In this document: positions 62,913 through 64,000 of the stretch, piece after piece
Layout: each line of letters opens with the position of its first letter
Position numbering within the stretch: the first letter of the stretch is position 1
NCBI RefSeq assembly: GCF_003600645.1
Contig: NZ_CP032482.1
Span: 1,984,001 to 2,048,000 of the forward strand
DNA from: Yersinia rochesterensis
GTDB taxonomy: Bacteria > Pseudomonadota > Gammaproteobacteria > Enterobacterales > Enterobacteriaceae
DNA length: 64,000 nt
Direction: 5' to 3'
Program-made: the position numbers and the translations under genes
The notes under the pieces: model-generated
The model's input: only the letters and a program-made list of their open reading frames with translations
Database searches by the model: none
What the model was told of the DNA's origin: nothing

Positions 62913-63980
62913 ATGAAATTGTCAATGATTACAGTCGCCATTGCGGCTGTAATATCTATGGGGTGTGCCAAAAAGAACACAACTGCTCCAATGCAACCAC
63001 AAGCTGCTGCATTGCAATCTGCACCGAGTCCAGCCCCTGCCGCCAACAGCAAAAAAATGTTATCCGAACAGGGGCGGGATCCGGCGCAATTTCCCGCTTA
63101 TGTTGAAAAATTAAAATCTCAGGCCCGCGCGAAGGGGATCAGTGACGCCACGTTGGATATCGCTTTCGCCAATATTCATTTTGTTGACAGGGTTATTCAA
63201 TCGGATCGTAACCAGTTAGAAAAAAAGATCACATTGGATGACTACCTCGCCAAAGTTCTGACTCCGAGTAAAATAGCGCAGGGCAAAGAAATTTATCAGC
63301 GCTATCAGCCCCAGTTATCGCCCGTGGCTGCGCGCTATGGCGTGCCGGAACGTTACATTGTGGCACTGTGGGGAATGGAAAGTGGCTTTGGTAAAATTCA
63401 AGGTAAAGAAGATGTGATTTCGGCTTTGTCGACATTGGCATTTGAAGGGCGGCGCGAGGCATTTTTCACCAAAGAGCTGATGGCCGCACTGGAAATAATT
63501 CAACAAGGTCGCGTGGAAGATCCGCAATTGAAAGGGTCTTGGGCCGGAGCCATGGGGCAAAGCCAGTTTATGCCCAGTTCTTTCCTGACCTATGGGGCTG
63601 ATGGTGATGGTGACGGGAAAGTCGATATTTGGAATAATATTGATGATGTGTTTGCTTCAACCGCTAACTATCTGTCTACTGAGGGATGGAAACCGGGCAT
63701 GGAGTGGGGTCAGGAAGTTCAGTTACCTGAGGACTTCAATGTTGCACTTGCCGGTTTGAAAGATAGCCAAGCCAAGACAGTCGCACAATGGCAGCAGCTT
63801 GGCGTTATCCCAAAAGGCAGTGTGGCTAACCCTGATTTGCGTGCTTGGGTGATTGTGCCCGATGATGTACAAGGGCGAGCGTTTCTGGTTTATGATAATT
63901 TCCGAACCATAATGCACTGGAACCGTTCTTACTATTTTGCTATCAGCATTGGTATGATGGCGGATAGCATTAGTCAATAA
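62913..63980 (+). CDS. Lytic murein transglycosylase, MltB family lipoprotein
   Basis: This 355-residue enzyme cuts the MurNAc-GlcNAc bond of peptidoglycan and leaves 1,6-anhydro ends. The signal has a lipobox-like VISMGC (cysteine at about residue 18), so it is probably membrane-anchored. The catalytic glutamate is E156 in ALWGMESGFGKIQG, and the family block GSWAGAMGQSQFMPSSFLTYG is followed by an EF-hand-like DGDGDGKVDIWN metal loop. The linker after the cysteine is rich in alanine and proline. The symbol is left blank because MltB and its paralogues cannot be separated by eye. Confidence 0.92.
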   Translation: MKLSMITVAIAAVISMGCAKKNTTAPMQPQAAALQSAPSPAPAANSKKMLSEQGRDPAQFPAYVEKLKSQARAKGISDATLDIAFANIHFVDRVIQSDRNQLEKKITLDDYLAKVLTPSKIAQGKEIYQRYQPQLSPVAARYGVPERYIVALWGMESGFGKIQGKEDVISALSTLAFEGRREAFFTKELMAALEIIQQGRVEDPQLKGSWAGAMGQSQFMPSSFLTYGADGDGDGKVDIWNNIDDVFASTANYLSTEGWKPGMEWGQEVQLPEDFNVALAGLKDSQAKTVAQWQQLGVIPKGSVANPDLRAWVIVPDDVQGRAFLVYDNFRTIMHWNRSYYFAISIGMMADSISQ

Positions 63981-64000
63981 TGCCTGCGGTGTAGTGTCTA

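Overview
The window is chromosomal DNA from a member of the Yersiniaceae, almost certainly a Yersinia and probably not one of the pestis/pseudotuberculosis group, although species cannot be fixed from sequence alone. The evidence is gene content and order in long blocks collinear with E. coli (lolB-ispE-prs / hemA-prfA-prmC-sirB2-sirB1-kdsA; ycdX-ycdY; mdtH / rimJ-yceH-mviM-murJ; argS / yecM-cutC / cmoA-cmoB / yecN / yecE / yecD / aspS-nudB-yebC-ruvC-ruvA-ruvB; znuB-znuC / znuA-mepM-lpxM / pykA / hexR / zwf / eda; yoaA-tsaB-yeaY-fadD-rnd; minC-minD-minE), joined in an order different from E. coli. The intergenic regions also carry many ERIC-type repeats of the kind that is abundant in Yersinia. 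I see no transposase, integrase, phage gene, rRNA or CRISPR array.

Layout. Positions 1-11300 hold translation and envelope housekeeping: ychF, pth, ychH, prs, ispE, lolB, then the divergent hemA-to-kdsA operon for haem, peptide release and KDO synthesis. Positions 11340-15700 are the least ordinary part: the anion transporter dauA, a decayed GGDEF (diguanylate cyclase) remnant, and two nearly identical tRNA-Ser(GGA) genes that flank an AT-rich segment with a degenerate phosphodiesterase-like gene and an orphan ORF. Positions 15900-24800 run ghrA, ycdXY, yceB, mdtH, rimJ, yceH, mviM and murJ. Positions 24800-38500 hold argS, yecM, cutC, the cmoAB tRNA-wobble modification pair, small conserved proteins, aspS, nudB, yebC and the Holliday-junction genes ruvC, ruvA and ruvB. 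Positions 38560-45300 hold a peptide transporter (dtpB), the divergent Zur-controlled znuBC/znuA zinc importer, mepM and lpxM. Positions 45370-50900 are a carbon-metabolism cluster under HexR (pykA, hexR, zwf, eda, without edd). Positions 50900-59500 hold the spermidine exporter mdtJI with a leader peptide ORF, yoaB, yoaA, tsaB, yeaY, fadD and rnd. Positions 59600-64000 hold the minCDE division-site system, a small secreted protein behind a Fur-type promoter, ycgL and a lytic transglycosylase.

How it works together. Much of the window serves translation fidelity (pth, prfA with its methylase prmC, argS, aspS, cmoAB, tsaB, rimJ), envelope building (lolB, ispE, kdsA, murJ, mepM, lpxM, lytic transglycosylase, min system) and central carbon flow (hexR, zwf, eda, pykA). 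Regulatory signals readable in the sequence include a HexR box before zwf, a Zur box in the znu divergent promoter, a Fur-type box before an uncharacterised secreted protein, a possible CRP-dependent promoter before ychH and a candidate FadR site before fadD.

The most noteworthy non-routine items are: a 25-codon ORF made of four pentapeptide repeats with a near-perfect ribosome-binding site and its own terminator (2496-2573); a 32-codon upstream ORF in the mdtJI leader; a nudB gene whose start region lies inside an ERIC element; the GGDEF remnant; the degenerate phosphodiesterase between twin tRNA-Ser genes; and the Fur-box-preceded secreted protein. I do not see a convincing new multi-gene defence or mobile system; most of the window is conserved chromosomal core.
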